A program made the translations under genes and the position numbers. A DNA stretch of 64,000 nt, taken from contig OX637292.1 of NCBI GenBank assembly GCA_951799445.1, positions 6,389,296 to 6,453,295 of the forward strand, read 5' to 3'. This document shows positions 1-12,847 of this stretch, piece after piece. The notes under the pieces are model-generated. The model worked only from the letters and a program-made list of their open reading frames with translations, was not told the origin of the DNA and searched no databases. Source of the DNA: Pseudisothecium myosuroides (taxonomy: Eukaryota > Streptophyta > Bryopsida > Hypnales > Lembophyllaceae). Position 1 is the stretch's first letter. Every line of letters begins with the position of its first letter.

Positions 1-345
1 TATGCCCATGGTGGTCTCAATCCTATTTGAGTTATTCAGCGAAAAGCCCTCAGCAAGTAGTTTAGTCAGATGGATCCAAGAGAAAATTGAGCAATTAGAC
101 AAAAGTGTAGTATTTGATGTCACAATGAGTCCCTAAAGTATAAATATATGAAGCTGCTACAAAATTATTGCATATAGAATATTCTGTCAAATGCCTATCA
201 AAAGTTCCAAGGTTATAGCAATTTTGCTAATTTTGAGAAACCATAATAACATCACTGGCTCTGTCTGCGATTAAATAACAGACTCGGACCTGATTTTGGT
301 CGGTACTTTTCAAGGATAGAATACAAAGATTAAATTTTGGACAAA

Positions 346-3300
346 TTAAGCCTGTCCTGTAATGAGCTTTTCTTGCTTATCCAGCTTCTTCACCTTCATA
401 ATTCCGATGAGAGTCTGAAGACCAAATAGGGCACTACAAGTGAACGCTGCAGTTGCCGGCATCTGTGAATGGACACCAAGTAGTTCACACTTTACTGATC
501 AGCAGCTCTTCTCGTCAACCCCGAACAGCAAAAAAACAAGAGCAAAAGAACATAGCATGATATCCTGCGTGAATATTGAATCCGAAAAAACTAACCGTGA
601 CTGTGCTGAGATGGAGCATGGTGGCAAGTTGTAAGCATGTTGCGGCAAGAATAGCCTACACAAATTGCAAACCGAAATGGTTAGTACTGATGACAGTAGA
701 ACCAGATCATCCCAAATTCTCAACTTAGATAACAAGGTTTTCTCTATACCAATATGTTACGGAGAATCTACTGCATAGACAATATTGCAGTCCGATGGCG
801 GTCAACGTTATGGAATCAAGCATGGATCCTTCTACTGTAAGGAGTTGATACAAAACCTATATCTTCATCGGAAGGCAATAACTTTGATGCATAATTTCAA
901 AACTTTCAAAACTGATAATTCACCTGACCAATAGTTTGCTGCATTGTAGCAACACGTTTGAATGCTCTTTCGGACTCCAAAACACGCACTCTCAATTTCA
1001 AATCACCTTGCTCCTGCCATAAGAAAACAACAATATTCACATACTCGTATAACTGAAGAAACCTATCCAGAGGAAAATAATCTACAAACCAATGGTTGAA
1101 ACTGCTACCAAAATGCAAATGCGTTGCTTACAAGTCGCTGTATCATGCTGGATATCTTCTCAACACGGTCAGCTTGTCTGAAAAGATTGTTGAATGCCTG
1201 TGATTGCCTGTTCCATCGTTTTCTAAAATCCTTCACAGTCATAAGCCCAAACCCCTAGATCAGATTGAGTTAAATGCACGCTACGCATATACAGAGCATG
1301 AAATATACAACTTGAACATTATCAAGCCTATTGCTGATTCTGAAGTACATCAATATATTCTTAAGCAGCTAATTTACCTTGAACACGACTTCCACACCAG
1401 CCTCCCGGAATCTAAGAAGCTCCAATGCATATCTGCAGATGAAAGTCTCTGATGAACGCTTGAATATTGAACTACTACGGTAGACAGGTGAAATAACATG
1501 TACTACGGTATACATTTTGACAGAAACAAAAATGAATACAAGTACTCCATCAAAACAGTGGGAATTAGAGTAAAGAAGATGCAATCCAACGGATAGAAGA
1601 AAAAAATAAAATGCGGGAGAATTTACTTACGGTTTCGCAATTTCTGATATGTCAAATCGAGGATCCAAACCTTTTCCAATTCCGTCCAGCACTGTGATCC
1701 AGGAAAATACGCAAGAGTCAGCACATAGATGGAAGATAAAAATACATTTTCATATCATTAGCAACACAGAGAAAGAACATATTTTGGCCTCCTGAGAATA
1801 TTGATGTACCTGAGAATGCTCGCACGACAAAAGTGAAAGTAGCAGGAAATCTGAAAGGTTGATCTGCTCCGATAGACAACAGATCCTCTCCTGCAAGCGC
1901 ATAGTAACAGATTAATCAGAAACAATTTCATTTTCTGATTTTTTTCTCATCTCACCACCGATGAAGTGGAATAAGTCAAAAGATATAAATGTCACAAGAC
2001 ATTCGACTGGTTCTGTGCGTTCAGCATGTACATTATAGAACAGACAGAAGAAAGCGAATAAAAATATCTCACGTACCTAGTCACTTGCCAGAAAATTAAA
2101 AGATCACAAACATTTTCTAACATACAAACATTTAAGCTTACCAATTGCTGCTAGACGCATTTTCCTCTTTTCAACTTTCTCCTCCTTTGAAAGTTGTTTC
2201 TTGAAACCCAACTTCTTTGCTTCAGCTTCCATCTGTTCTCTTTCAGCTCGCTGAGCTGCCAATCTCTCCTCAAAGCTGATCGCAAAAGCAGAATATTTAT
2301 TAAAATTGTAAAAAGACTCATCCATTCATGACGTTCTTAAAATCCATGCCAAGAGCCCTCCAACCGCAACAATATAGATGGTATAACTCGATCAAAAGTA
2401 GACATTTTCAATTCAATTCTACAGCCTTCCACTGATTAGGATACTGACAACAAATATGAAGATTCATTACAGTGAATAGCCTAGGGTGTAGCCTCCCCAC
2501 GGCCCTCGAATGTTATACTGAAATAAAGCCATATTGGCAAGAGAAAAGAATACACAAACTCCTTAAAACAAAATATTCAAAAGGGCATCGATCATCACGT
2601 GTTCAAGAAATACTGCGCTGTTCGCCGAACAGCAGTCAAATCGCTTGATGGCACCAACACCCCCATCTGAACCATAGCTTGAAGAACCTAAAAAAAGCAA
2701 AAAACATCTCTGCTGATCAGACGACCAGCTCTTCGATTCTTCTTGAAAATGAATTTATTTAATAATCTGCAGGTAATCACTTGTAAAGCAAGATTCAAAT
2801 TGCAGAAATCGAAGAGAAGAGACCCAGCGTGAACCATCTTAATTCCCTCCACAGAATGAGAAAATCAACCATAATAAAACACCTTGAAAGCAGAATGGCG
2901 ATAAGAGCAGTAGAGCACGACGTAATCAAGACAGTGTAACCATAAAGAATTCATAAATAAAACAGCATGCTAATTATTCAAGAACCCAGCAGATCACCCT
3001 ACTCAACAGAAGAGGGAGATGTCCTAACAGAAATATTAATTACCTTATCAGGATCTTTTTCATACACACCGTAGAAAACCTCGAGAAGCCCTTCCCTTAT
3101 GTTCGGATTAATGCTGCAGCAATTGAATGTAAATAAATCAGAAGCGGAAGTCATTTTCCCAAATCGATCATCATTTAAAACATAAGCGATTTACAACGTG
3201 AAAGTGCAAACAATTCGACCAGATTGAAAAAACTTCTCTCATATCAAATGTGAAATTCAGAAAAGAAATTAGTTCTTACTAAAAAGCATGCATATACAAT

Positions 3301-6300
3301 CAGATATGTTACCTGCCCATCATTCCGAAATCATAGAAGATTAATCGCCCGCCATTGACGTCATCCACTGCTATGTTCCCTGGGTGCTGCAGAAGCAGAA
3401 AAATTATTCAAACGTTCAGTAGGAGATAAAAACACTTCGCAATCCGTCAGTAGAGTTGTAGTTTTATTGAATGCATGTTCGAAAGCTCTCCATCAACTGC
3501 AGTTTAAACAGTCTCTTCCAATCATCCCACCTTCTCGACCACTATAATAGCAATTCAAAGTTTCAATCGACTAGAAGATTTCACAAAAGCCTACCACTGT
3601 AAAATCCCTAATCAGTAGCGGACAATCGGCTGAGGATATAGGAATACATACGGGATCTGCATGAAAGAAGCCATGCCGCAAAATCTGCTCCAAATACGAC
3701 TCCACAGCATACCTAGCCAGCCTGCAATACAGCTTTGTAGATTAGCAAGGGAATACCCTTTCCAAAGTCGCAAATACCACACCCGCGAGCGAGAAGGACA
3801 AGCCATAAATTAGTACAAGGTTTCTTAGAATCACAAGAGTTTATGACTGACTGTAAGTGCTATTCTCATGAAGCCTCTGTAATACTGACAAAACACGAGA
3901 ATTGTCCAATTTCCTTAAATGGTTTTCTGGTCAAGATCGAGATACCTTTTCCGATCAACTCCAAGCTCGTCCAAAGCAGCTATCCGATTAATTTTTATTC
4001 CCGGTACGTACTCCATAGTTAGAACCTGCCTCATACAACACCTTGATAAGCGCACCTAAAAACTTATAAGATTTGCAAGTATAGCCTTCCAGGATAGTTA
4101 CAACAACGTTTAAATTTCAATACAACTATCTACTTAACCAAGCACAATTTGTAACAGATGGAAGATACAAACCTGAGCCGTGCTGAACTCCCGAATGATG
4201 CCAGGAACTTTGATGTACGGCATATCCTTAAAATTAAATGCGAATTTTTCTGCATTGGTCGCTTCTTTAGTGTAGTCAATTTCCTACAGTGTAACACAAT
4301 GAGAGCAATGAGTTTATCTCAGTGCAACATCCACAAACTCATGATGGTATATTGAGAAAAATTTCTAATAAAGATTCAGAACTTCAGGAACTTACTTTCA
4401 ACCCAAAGAGATTGGATCCTTAGAGTTATAAAAGTGGAGCTACAAACCTCATAGAGCACACTTGCACACTCGTCATATATTGCAACCCAATCTCTCTTAG
4501 CTCCATCAGACTTAGGATCCACCTTCTGCAAATTCTCAGCTATGACCTGGAAAATAAAATACGTCAAAATCAAACAAAACTCGGTAAAGGGGCGACATTC
4601 AAAATTCAGAGAGCAAACATGACTACCACTTCATGTCGAGACTCAAGATTCACAAGCCTTTGAACAATTACGGAACGAATTAATTGTACATAAACAAGGG
4701 CCTGTGAAGAAGCTATAAGCAATGAGACCAAGACTAAACAGTTCGGTGTTCTAAGGGCCTAGCTAAATATATGGCTTCAAGCACTGGCCACTTCTACTTT
4801 ACAACTTTCAAAAAAACGTAAAGAATAAATTAATTACGTCAAACTCTTGTGCTCAGCTTCAAGAAGTTGAATTCAAAATGTTTAGTAGAAAAGTGAAAGT
4901 TCCAAAACCATTCATTGTGCGTGAGAAACGAGGATGAAGAAAGAAATAATGAAAGACTGAGAAGTACTAACCCGCAGGTTCTTGAGGTCGATATCAAAAA
5001 GAGCCTTCAGGCCTGGACGTTGTACTTTGACAATGACTTCCTTGCCACGAAGCTTAGCCCGATGCACTTGACCTGAGTTCAAACACCCAATATTAGCTTC
5101 TGCTATCACTATTCCGAAGGACACAAAATATAGAATTTGAAGGATGGTAGGAAATGACGTACCAAGACTAGCAGCTGCTATTGGATCACGATCAAATCGA
5201 TCAAAAATCAAATCAACAGGCCTGCCTAACTCTTCTTCCACGATTTTTACAGCAGTCTCCGAATCAAAGGGAGGGACTTGATCCTACGATCACAGTATAA
5301 CATTGTCAGTTGACCTACAAAGAATATGATCCTCATCCAATGTAACACAGATCCAATGTCAAAACATTCTACGATCCCACGAGATCATTCGAGTCAACTG
5401 ACCTGCAGCTCGGCTAGTTCGTCAACATACTCCTTGGCGAGAATATCCACTCGTGTCGAAAATTGCTGACCAATTTTGATAAAAGTCGGGCCAAGTCGCA
5501 ATAAACCCTCCTTTAGCCATTTAGCGAGAGCCTTTCGTTTCTCGTGTTTCTTCAATTCTGTCACTCCGCCTGATCATCACAAAACGAATCAGATATTTAA
5601 CTAGATACTGTGAATTCACTCCTATCCTTTCATTCTTCTCATCAATTAAACCCGGGGGGCGGGGGGGGGGGACTCCTTTTTTAAGCCAAACCCATAACGC
5701 ACAAACGATTTAAACAAACTACTACAAAGAAGAGGAGAATACCTCAAACCAAAGACAAAAGACAGAAACGAAGGCAAATAAAATACAGTACCTTTGTACA
5801 TAAATTTTTGCTTGTTGAGCCACCACTTGAAGACGAATGTAATTACGAATGCCCAGATTTCCAAAGAGCGTTGTATCGTAGAATATGTTTTAAACTTGTT
5901 CCACCGTCCTCCAGGAGCAACAGACACCTGTTAACAACATAAACGCCACAAGCTTATCATTTACATCACAAGAAAATGCTGCAAGTAACGGACCAATCCC
6001 AAGTCCATCAAGTCATTCACAGTGTTTCTCATCAGAATCTACCAACTCCAACTGGAAAAAGAGAAAACTCGTACTCGACGAATGTGCTGGATTGGCTTCA
6101 CAAAGCAAGTAGCCAGTATTGCATCTCGATTGAAGTTAACGATAAAAGAACTAATTAAAGAAGATATTACTGAACAGGTGTTTGCAAATTAAAGACGCCA
6201 ACGTATAATAAGCCCACCAACAAAGCCAGCTATATAAAAGCATTTGATTAATAAAACTTAATCTGTTCCGAGTGAAATATGAAAGGATGGAGAAAATCTC

Positions 6301-8255
6301 ATAGTCAGGCTCTACGACAGCCTAACAAGTTCACACAAGAGCAGCATAGATTTCGTAGAACCCAAAGTGACGAAGAAGACTCAACCACTAGAAAAGAGCA
6401 ACGGATTAATCAAGCAGTAGTGAAAGCTTATGCTTAACAAGAAGACTGCAGAATTTCTCATTATCGTAGCACAAGGAGAAATAAAAAGGTATAAAACGAA
6501 TTAAAAGAAGATTGCAGAATTCCTCCTTATTCGTCACTTCAACAACGTCAGCCATTCTTTGTTGGGCTGAGTATCGCCAGATTTCAACAAACATTTTGGT
6601 CTACCTACGGTGTAGGAAATTGAAGGACGGAAATGCGGTTATTTAGCTAGATTTTGTAGCAACTTTGATAAAAATTTGTTGAAAATCCCCCAATAATTAG
6701 ATTATAGCTACCAAAATAATAAAAACGTTATGCGGGATTCGCCAGAATGGATAGCCTCGAAACCAAATTTCTGGAGCCACCTGTGCGATAATCGAAAAAC
6801 GAAAGACGAAAGTTTGAACAAGCTCGTCAATGGAGGGAAAAGAAGAATCGGTATAACACGTCTGAAGATAGACTGGAAAGCTGACCGGCGCCGTTCTCAC
6901 TCGAATTGTCACTGATTATTCCGCAGGAGCATAATCGAAAATCTCTGGAAGCAAAAGAATTGAACTGATAGATATCCTCCTTCAGGAAGAGAGTTCATTA
7001 TCAATCACCGAATCCTAGGTCTTCACAACTCCTTCGGCCAACGTACGCTCACAGAGAATAATTAAGGTTACATATATGCCCTAACTTATAAAAGCTCGCC
7101 ATTTTTTCAAAATGCTACTCGATTGCTGCAACGAGCGTAGAATGTGCCACTCCAAATCGTTAAGACTAGCGAATGCGTGACGGAAAGGTACTCAGAATGG
7201 AAAGAAAGCAGACCGAAAGTCAATCTCCATCTCCGGTACTAGTAGAGAAAAATCTCAGTTCAGCACATTCAAGAAAGAAACAAACTAAATACACCGCCAG
7301 TGTTCGCTTCCTTGACTCTAAATAATTAAAACTCCTCCAGCCGCCGTTCACTGTGCAAGTGAGCGCACGTGAAACGCCACACTTGCGTTCCACTTGCGCT
7401 CCCTTGCGCTCCCTTGCCACAACGTTTGTGAATTGTGGCCTGAGAGTGCAAGTGAAACGCCACAATTCACAAACACTCGCCATTGCATTAATTAACACGC
7501 TATTCGAGTAAAGCAAATCAAAACAATGTAATCAAGAAAAAAATCAAACACTAAAATCAAGAAATTGAACACACCTTGGCGTTCGCGTTCTTGAACCACG
7601 GATCCTCTTGCTCGATTGATTCCACGTTACAGACAACTTCCGCCTCTCTCACCTTGCAGACAACTTCATCCTCTCTCACCGCATTCGCAGCAGCCCGAGC
7701 GGCACCATTAGTAAGGGAACCATTAGCTCCTCCACCATTAGCTGCTCCGCCATGAGCTGCTTCACCATTAGCCGCTCCATTGCTGTAAGCCCTGCCATTC
7801 GTCGCCGACACGCTCCCATTCCCCGCTTCCTTAACCGCACCGTTACTCACTTTCACCGCACCGTTCGAATCCGCCTTCACAACAGCACTCTCATCATCAT
7901 CGGTGTCCACTTCCTCAACTCCAACAAGAACATCTCCATTAATATTATCAAATTTCTCACTACTCTCAGACCACTTCTCCTCCTCCTCCTCCTCTTTCTC
8001 AACCTCTGCACTCGCCACCTCGGGCTCTAAATCCACCCCCTGCGCTCGACTCACACCAATGCTGCTAAACCGCCTCCCTCCTCCTCCTCCCACACTAATT
8101 CTCCGCACCGTCTTCCTCCTCCAAACCAGGCCCTGAGGAGGAATGCGGCAGCGTCCTGAGAGGATTTGGCCATTCGCTCTCCTGGATTGCTGCCCTAAGG
8201 ATGTTGCAGCGATCGCCTTCGCAGCACACGCTGCTACGCACGCCGCCATCGCCAA
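346..8255 (-). CDS. ABC1K8: ABC1-like atypical kinase, ABC1K8/OSA1 type, chloroplastic (20 exons)
   Basis: ADCK/UbiB-family atypical kinase. The Arabidopsis ABC1K8 (OSA1) protein is a plastid envelope protein linked to oxidative stress, iron and lipid homeostasis. Exons, 5' to 3' on the minus strand: 7575-8255, 5792-5927, 5403-5569, 5163-5283, 4972-5072, 4448-4546, 4173-4283, 3946-4025, 3652-3721, 3313-3386, 3044-3113, 2599-2687, 2142-2275, 1810-1890, 1631-1691, 1378-1432, 1132-1230, 924-1013, 596-655, 346-462. All junctions are GT-AG and in phase, giving 831 residues. Seen: Ala-rich N-terminus resembling a transit peptide; an acidic then Asn-Gly-Ala linker (about 85-205); the ABC1K motif FIKIGQ near 302-307; Ala-rich loop IAAASLGQ (about 362-369); catalytic [13 protein letters not shown] (about 515-527); YDFGMMG (DFG about 541-543); hydrophobic C-terminal segments in the last two exons. 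The long exon 1 holds the variable N-terminus. No break seen. Confidence 0.95.
5654..5671 (+). repeat. G-rich tract in ABC1K8 intron 2
   Basis: A G6-C-G11 run lies in intron 2, so it is C-rich in the transcript. It is a possible sequencing or assembly weak point; no function is claimed. Confidence 0.7.
7424..7474. repeat. Perfect 16-bp inverted repeat in ABC1K8 intron 1
   Basis: GTTTGTGAATTGTGGC (7424-7439) is followed after 19 nt by its exact reverse complement (7459-7474). It lies in the 1.65-kb first intron (5928-7574), among short direct repeats of CACTTGCG and GCAAGTGA. It could be a small hairpin or a remnant MITE. No gene is implied. Confidence 0.8.
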
Positions 8256-9373
8256 GGGTGAGCGACAAGCTTCAGGTCGAGAACGTGAAGCCCCGCAATC
8301 CAGAAGCAGAGCGAGGTTACGAAGGCTGGTCGTTTGGGGGATGTTGGCAAGCGGGCACTGGTGGTCAGAAATTGAGAATTGGATTTCGACGGGACAACGA
8401 AGGGGGCACTTTTTGAGGGAGGGAGGGCGTTATCTGTGGACCACATGATTTCCGGTGATTTTCGGTATTTATAGACATTTGTACGCTACCCTACGCTCGG
8501 GTCAGATTCGTTAAAAATTAATTCAAAATATAATTATATCTGGCATGTAATGAAATTTTCAGAAATTATAATGTGGCATATTTGAAATTTGGAAAATGTT
8601 AATGAAAATAATTTGAATCTTAAAAAAAACTAATGAAAAATGAAAAATAATATTTATACCAAAGTGATTCCTTTTAAGTATAAAAAAATCATGGAATATG
8701 TAAACTTCGTAAGCTTAGTCTTTTTTCCGTCCGGAGTGAACTCATCCCCTCACTTTTCCTCCTGAAAGTCATTCTAAGGGTGCATGTAAAAAGAAGCCCC
8801 CCTATTTTGTGCTTGATTACTTTACCTAATATACCCCTCCTAGCTAGTTTTGGGACCTTTGATTGCAAATATGAATTCAAAATTTGCAAGTTTATCATGC
8901 GTGGGAAATAAAATAATTTGATGTTTTTCCTGAGGGTCAGTTCACCTCAGCGCAGGTGAGCCTCTATCTCACCTGACTCCTGCATTAGCCTGAGGTAAGC
9001 AAAATGCACTGTAGTGGATGAAGACAGAGCCTGAGGTTAAAAAGTGAGGTAAGCGAAAAGCACTGAAGCTTAACTTAGTAACTTAGTCACAACTTTTGGC
9101 TTCAGCTGCATGGCGAGACACAGTCCCAACCTGGCCAGGTGAGCCTTCCAACCCTGGAGGCTAAAGTTCAGCGAAAAATTCAAAGTCTTCCCCAACGAAA
9201 CTTTGAAAATTCTAATTCAGGTTATCGAAAGAGAAATCTATGCAAAAAGAAATGATTTCGTATGGGGTCTTACGAATCTGACCCCACCGTACGGTATTGA
9301 TGCGAGTCACTTCGAGTCCATAAATGCCCCTATATTTTTCACATTAGATCTGAAAGGACGAGACCAAAACAGG
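8256..9373. other. Intergenic: ABC1K8 upstream region
   Basis: The first 200 bases are GC-richer and probably hold the ABC1K8 5' UTR and core promoter. The remainder turns AT-rich, with a stretch of repeated GTGAGG/CTGAGG words around 8930-9060. No convincing gene seen. Confidence 0.5.
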
Positions 9374-9528
9374 TAAGAGCATTCCCACCAGTACCCTCCC
9401 AACTTGACACGCTCAGATTTTCCATCTAATTTGGAAGGGCCCTCAATTTCCTTGTCCCTCACCATTGCTCACCAAACACGGCCCATAAATAGTCAAAAGA
9501 CCACTCATCAAGTAGCATAAAGGATAAT

Positions 9529-9550
9529 GGCCGTTTCACACTTGGCGCTA
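9529..9550 (+). repeat. Subterminal inverted repeat of the Harbinger element, left arm
   Basis: GGCCGTTTCACACTTGGCGC and the following bases pair with the right arm at 15033-15054 with three mismatches. The left arm lies 152 bp from the left end. Such symmetric subterminal repeats are candidate transposase or ORF1 binding sites. Confidence 0.75.
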
Positions 9551-10645
9551 AGGGCGATGCTACTACGATAAACAAGGGGGGAGCATTCAGACCAGCGTGG
9601 CTCCATTATGCCCGAACCTACGTGTCTGCGCAGGTGGCAGCTGCAAAGAGCGGTGCTACGCAATGCGGGCGGGGGAGGTATTTTTTAGTACCGCAGTAAA
9701 TTCAATCAATTTAATTAGAAGCGATTCATCGGATTTCCTAGATGTGCGTTGGCTAATAGCGGTGGTAGTTAGAGGGGGGTCCCGCGCGTGTTTAACGTAA
9801 TACGGCTTTCAGGATGGATTAAGTTTTAAAAAATCGTCGTTATGAATTGTGCTTGCGTCACCCACGCCACGCAGCCACCGCAGGCGTTTTCGTGAAGCTG
9901 AGGAATTAATTTCGCAAGGCGGTTTAATCGTAATGATGACCTACAAATTCGTGGTTGTTCGGCATTTGTACTTAGTGCGCCAGTGGATTTTTTGCTTCCT
10001 GCACTTGCGTACATCATACTCTGTAGCAGACGCCTCAAGTGACTTTCACTGACGTCGTCGTTTTCTCCTGCACTGTTGAAATTTTCACTCGCACAAGGGT
10101 ACTGCTATAAATATCAGGAACTAATGACTTGTTTGTGCGATGGTCTGCAGAAACGACAAAATGGAGAATCGTCTTTAGTGCCGGACTTACGGTGCAGCCT
10201 TGTATTCGAATCCCGCAAAATCTGCAGGTCCTTCTTCCTAAGTCCTAGGCTTTTGTTGTCATTAGCGCTGGGTCCCTGACAAACATGTCAAATAATGGAA
10301 GCTGTATAGTATGAGAAATAGTTCAAGTACACGTTGTAGACGTAGAAGTAGCTCACGAAGTCGTTGTGGTTCATGTAGGAAACCTTCGGAGTACCTCGAC
10401 GGCTTCAGATAATCCTTGATTGGCAGCGCTCCATGCAGGTAATCATCTACACCTCCTCCTTTGTCATTTTTGTCCAGTAGGGCCTCCTGCGAACAGTGAA
10501 TTGCCTATGAGTTCTGCTACTATCATTGTTTTTTCTGTTTTCTAGCTACTACTGGCCATGACTTCCGTTGATCCGGGTCTTGCACAACCACTGTCTCGAA
10601 CGCTGCTCATAGCCCCGTGGGGCCATCCCATGCACTGCTGGGCTT

Positions 10646-11872
10646 GTGTGGAGCTTCGCTTGTGACGTCGGTAGCCCACCTCCAGCCAAACATGCAAGAA
10701 AGGAACGACAATCAAACTGGACTTCGCTTGAAATCAGTGCTCTTATAGCGACCAAGCGCACCCTTTTTCTGGAGGAGCTAGACACTCACGACGGTCGGGA
10801 TTTGATGACCCCCGACGCAGGCAAATGGCTTCACATCAGTGCAGAAATTGCTTGTGCTGGTGTTTCTCTTTGTCCCCAAGATGGTCCAGCATATAAAATT
10901 AAATGGAATCAATTGATTCCTGATTACAAACGCATATCTGATTTTTTCTCTCGCACTGGAACTAATGATGCGTCTTATTGGAGAATGACAAGCATGCAGA
11001 AGAAGGCGGAGGGCCTCCCACGGGCTTTTCCTAAAGACGTATTCTACCATATAGATGAGTGGTACGGTAGCAGACCTGCAATTATGCCTGCTCACACCCG
11101 GGACCTGATGTCTGTCGACGACAGCAACTACCAAATACCTGTTAGCAGCAATGACAACGCAGACCATGAAGAATATAGTGATGATGCCGACGAGGACTCG
11201 CTTAGTGCTCCTGCTATGACTGACAGTGACAATGTCATGGTGTCAATTGAGTCCCCTGTTGCTACAGAAGGCTGTGCGCAAGCTCGAGCAGTGTTCAACT
11301 CCGATCGTTCTACACCACCAGCATTGCCCCTGTCCGTACCAAAAGGACGTCTTCCACCGGGCATTGTTCCGCACTTGCTGAGTTCCTCCGACACTGGCGG
11401 AACTGCTTCGCCACACAGACTAGGAAGCACCGGCATCAAGAGAAAATCCTTGTCAGGCCATTCGTTGATTGCGGAGGCTACTCGAGCCACCGGACACGCC
11501 ATGATTGGGCAGATGAAAGAAATAGCCGAAGCAAGTCAGGATTTAGAGAAATCGAAGATCGATGTGCAGCTGCGTCTCTTCACAGAGCAAATGAATTATC
11601 AGAGAGAGCGTGACTGACGTCTTTATAAGAACGCGCGTGTGGCCAATGAGAACGCGAAGCTTGCCATCGAGAAGCAGGGAGAGGTCGTTTGCTGTCTTTC
11701 TCAATTGTCAGCCGCCCTCACCAACGGTTTGAAGATACGAGACGCTCCCATCCACCCCAGTCCACCCATGCCTGCAGCGATGGAAGTTGATGTTGAGAAT
11801 GTGGCCGCTGTTGACGACCCTCTCAGTAATCATCCGCAGGGCTTCCGCCTCCTTGATGATGAAGCGGTCTGA
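10646..11872 (+). pseudogene. Harbinger ORF1: Myb/SANT (trihelix)-like protein, one in-frame stop
   Basis: In this superfamily ORF1 is a DNA-binding and nuclear import partner of the transposase. One reading frame runs 10646-11872 and is interrupted only by TGA at 11615-11617. Seen: an N-terminal Myb/SANT-like domain from about residue 22 to 135, with the spaced tryptophans of NWTSLE, KWLHIS, KIKWNQL and SYWRM, then IDEWYG. An acidic, Ser-rich middle follows. The C-terminal part is charged and helical, probably a coiled coil, and the stop falls inside it; the helical pattern resumes straight after. The frame begins without an ATG: the nearest upstream stop is TAG at 10610-10612, and an ATG at 10558 is in another frame. 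The start is therefore unresolved and may involve splicing or a frameshift. Confidence 0.8.
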
Positions 11873-12847
11873 GCACGGACCGACGCCTCCATGTCTTCAA
11901 CAATAAGTCCGCAGTTGCGGTTGGAGACTCTATCGCCCCGTATAGTATATAGATGTTGTATTTGGCCTCTACGTCAATTCCGCAATGTAACCACCATGCA
12001 GTCAAACGGGTCAACCCCATGCACGTTGGCGTTGTAGTTTTGAAGTAACCAATGTACAGTGCCGTCCTTTTTATAAATAAAGCTTTCGCGTCCAGGTCGC
12101 TCCTTGCAGCGATGGAAGTTCGCTTGTACAGAAAAACTGTTCTTCCATTGTAATGCACGTTGCGTCCTTCTCCCCTCTTCTATGGTTTGACTTAGGGCCC
12201 CACGACGTTTGGTCGGATTCAGTGAGTGGCCCTCCTGACATTCTTGAATCCCAGACCCTTTGATTGGGAGTGGAATTCTGTTCTTGTGAAGCATCCTGCA
12301 TTTTCTGTAGCACTGTGTAATGCGGAAGGCTCACAGTTATGCACTGCAGTGTTCCAGCAACAAGTTCGACATACATCCGGTGCGCCTCCTGCAAACGAAC
12401 ATCACGGAGAGGGGGACCAAAAGCTGAGGTCCCGATGCATGCAGTTTATGGCAGCCGTGGCTGACCTTATGTGCTGGACATCGGACTTCAGCAGAGAGCG
12501 TCCTCTCTTGGACAGTGGTCGCTATGACAGTGACAAAGGAGGCACTCATACGCACAGCATGCTCTGACACGGAACTCATAACAGAAGATGAAATTTTTTT
12601 TTATTTACAGAATTCAAGGCAGCCGGTTACAAAAAATTCCCTCTCAAGAGACGGTGCCATGGAATGAAAGCAGTGCATGGAGACGGCACCTAGCACCTAG
12701 ACATAGCGCTACAAGTATGAAAGCGTATTTACAGTTTGAATTACCGGAAGTTTGCGGCAGTACTGAAGCAGAACACATACAGTACATGAAGAAACGCACA
12801 GCTGCTACACAGAAAGAAATTAAACTATACATTACCAACTTCCCCTT

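Noticed and set aside
7752..8448. Plus-strand frames opposite ABC1K8 exon 1 and its leader
   Set aside because: They are shadows of the GC-rich, repetitive minus-strand coding exon.
12071..12579. Several overlapping frames in the centre of the Harbinger element
   Set aside because: Short, on both strands, none with a domain. The real genes of the element flank this stretch.
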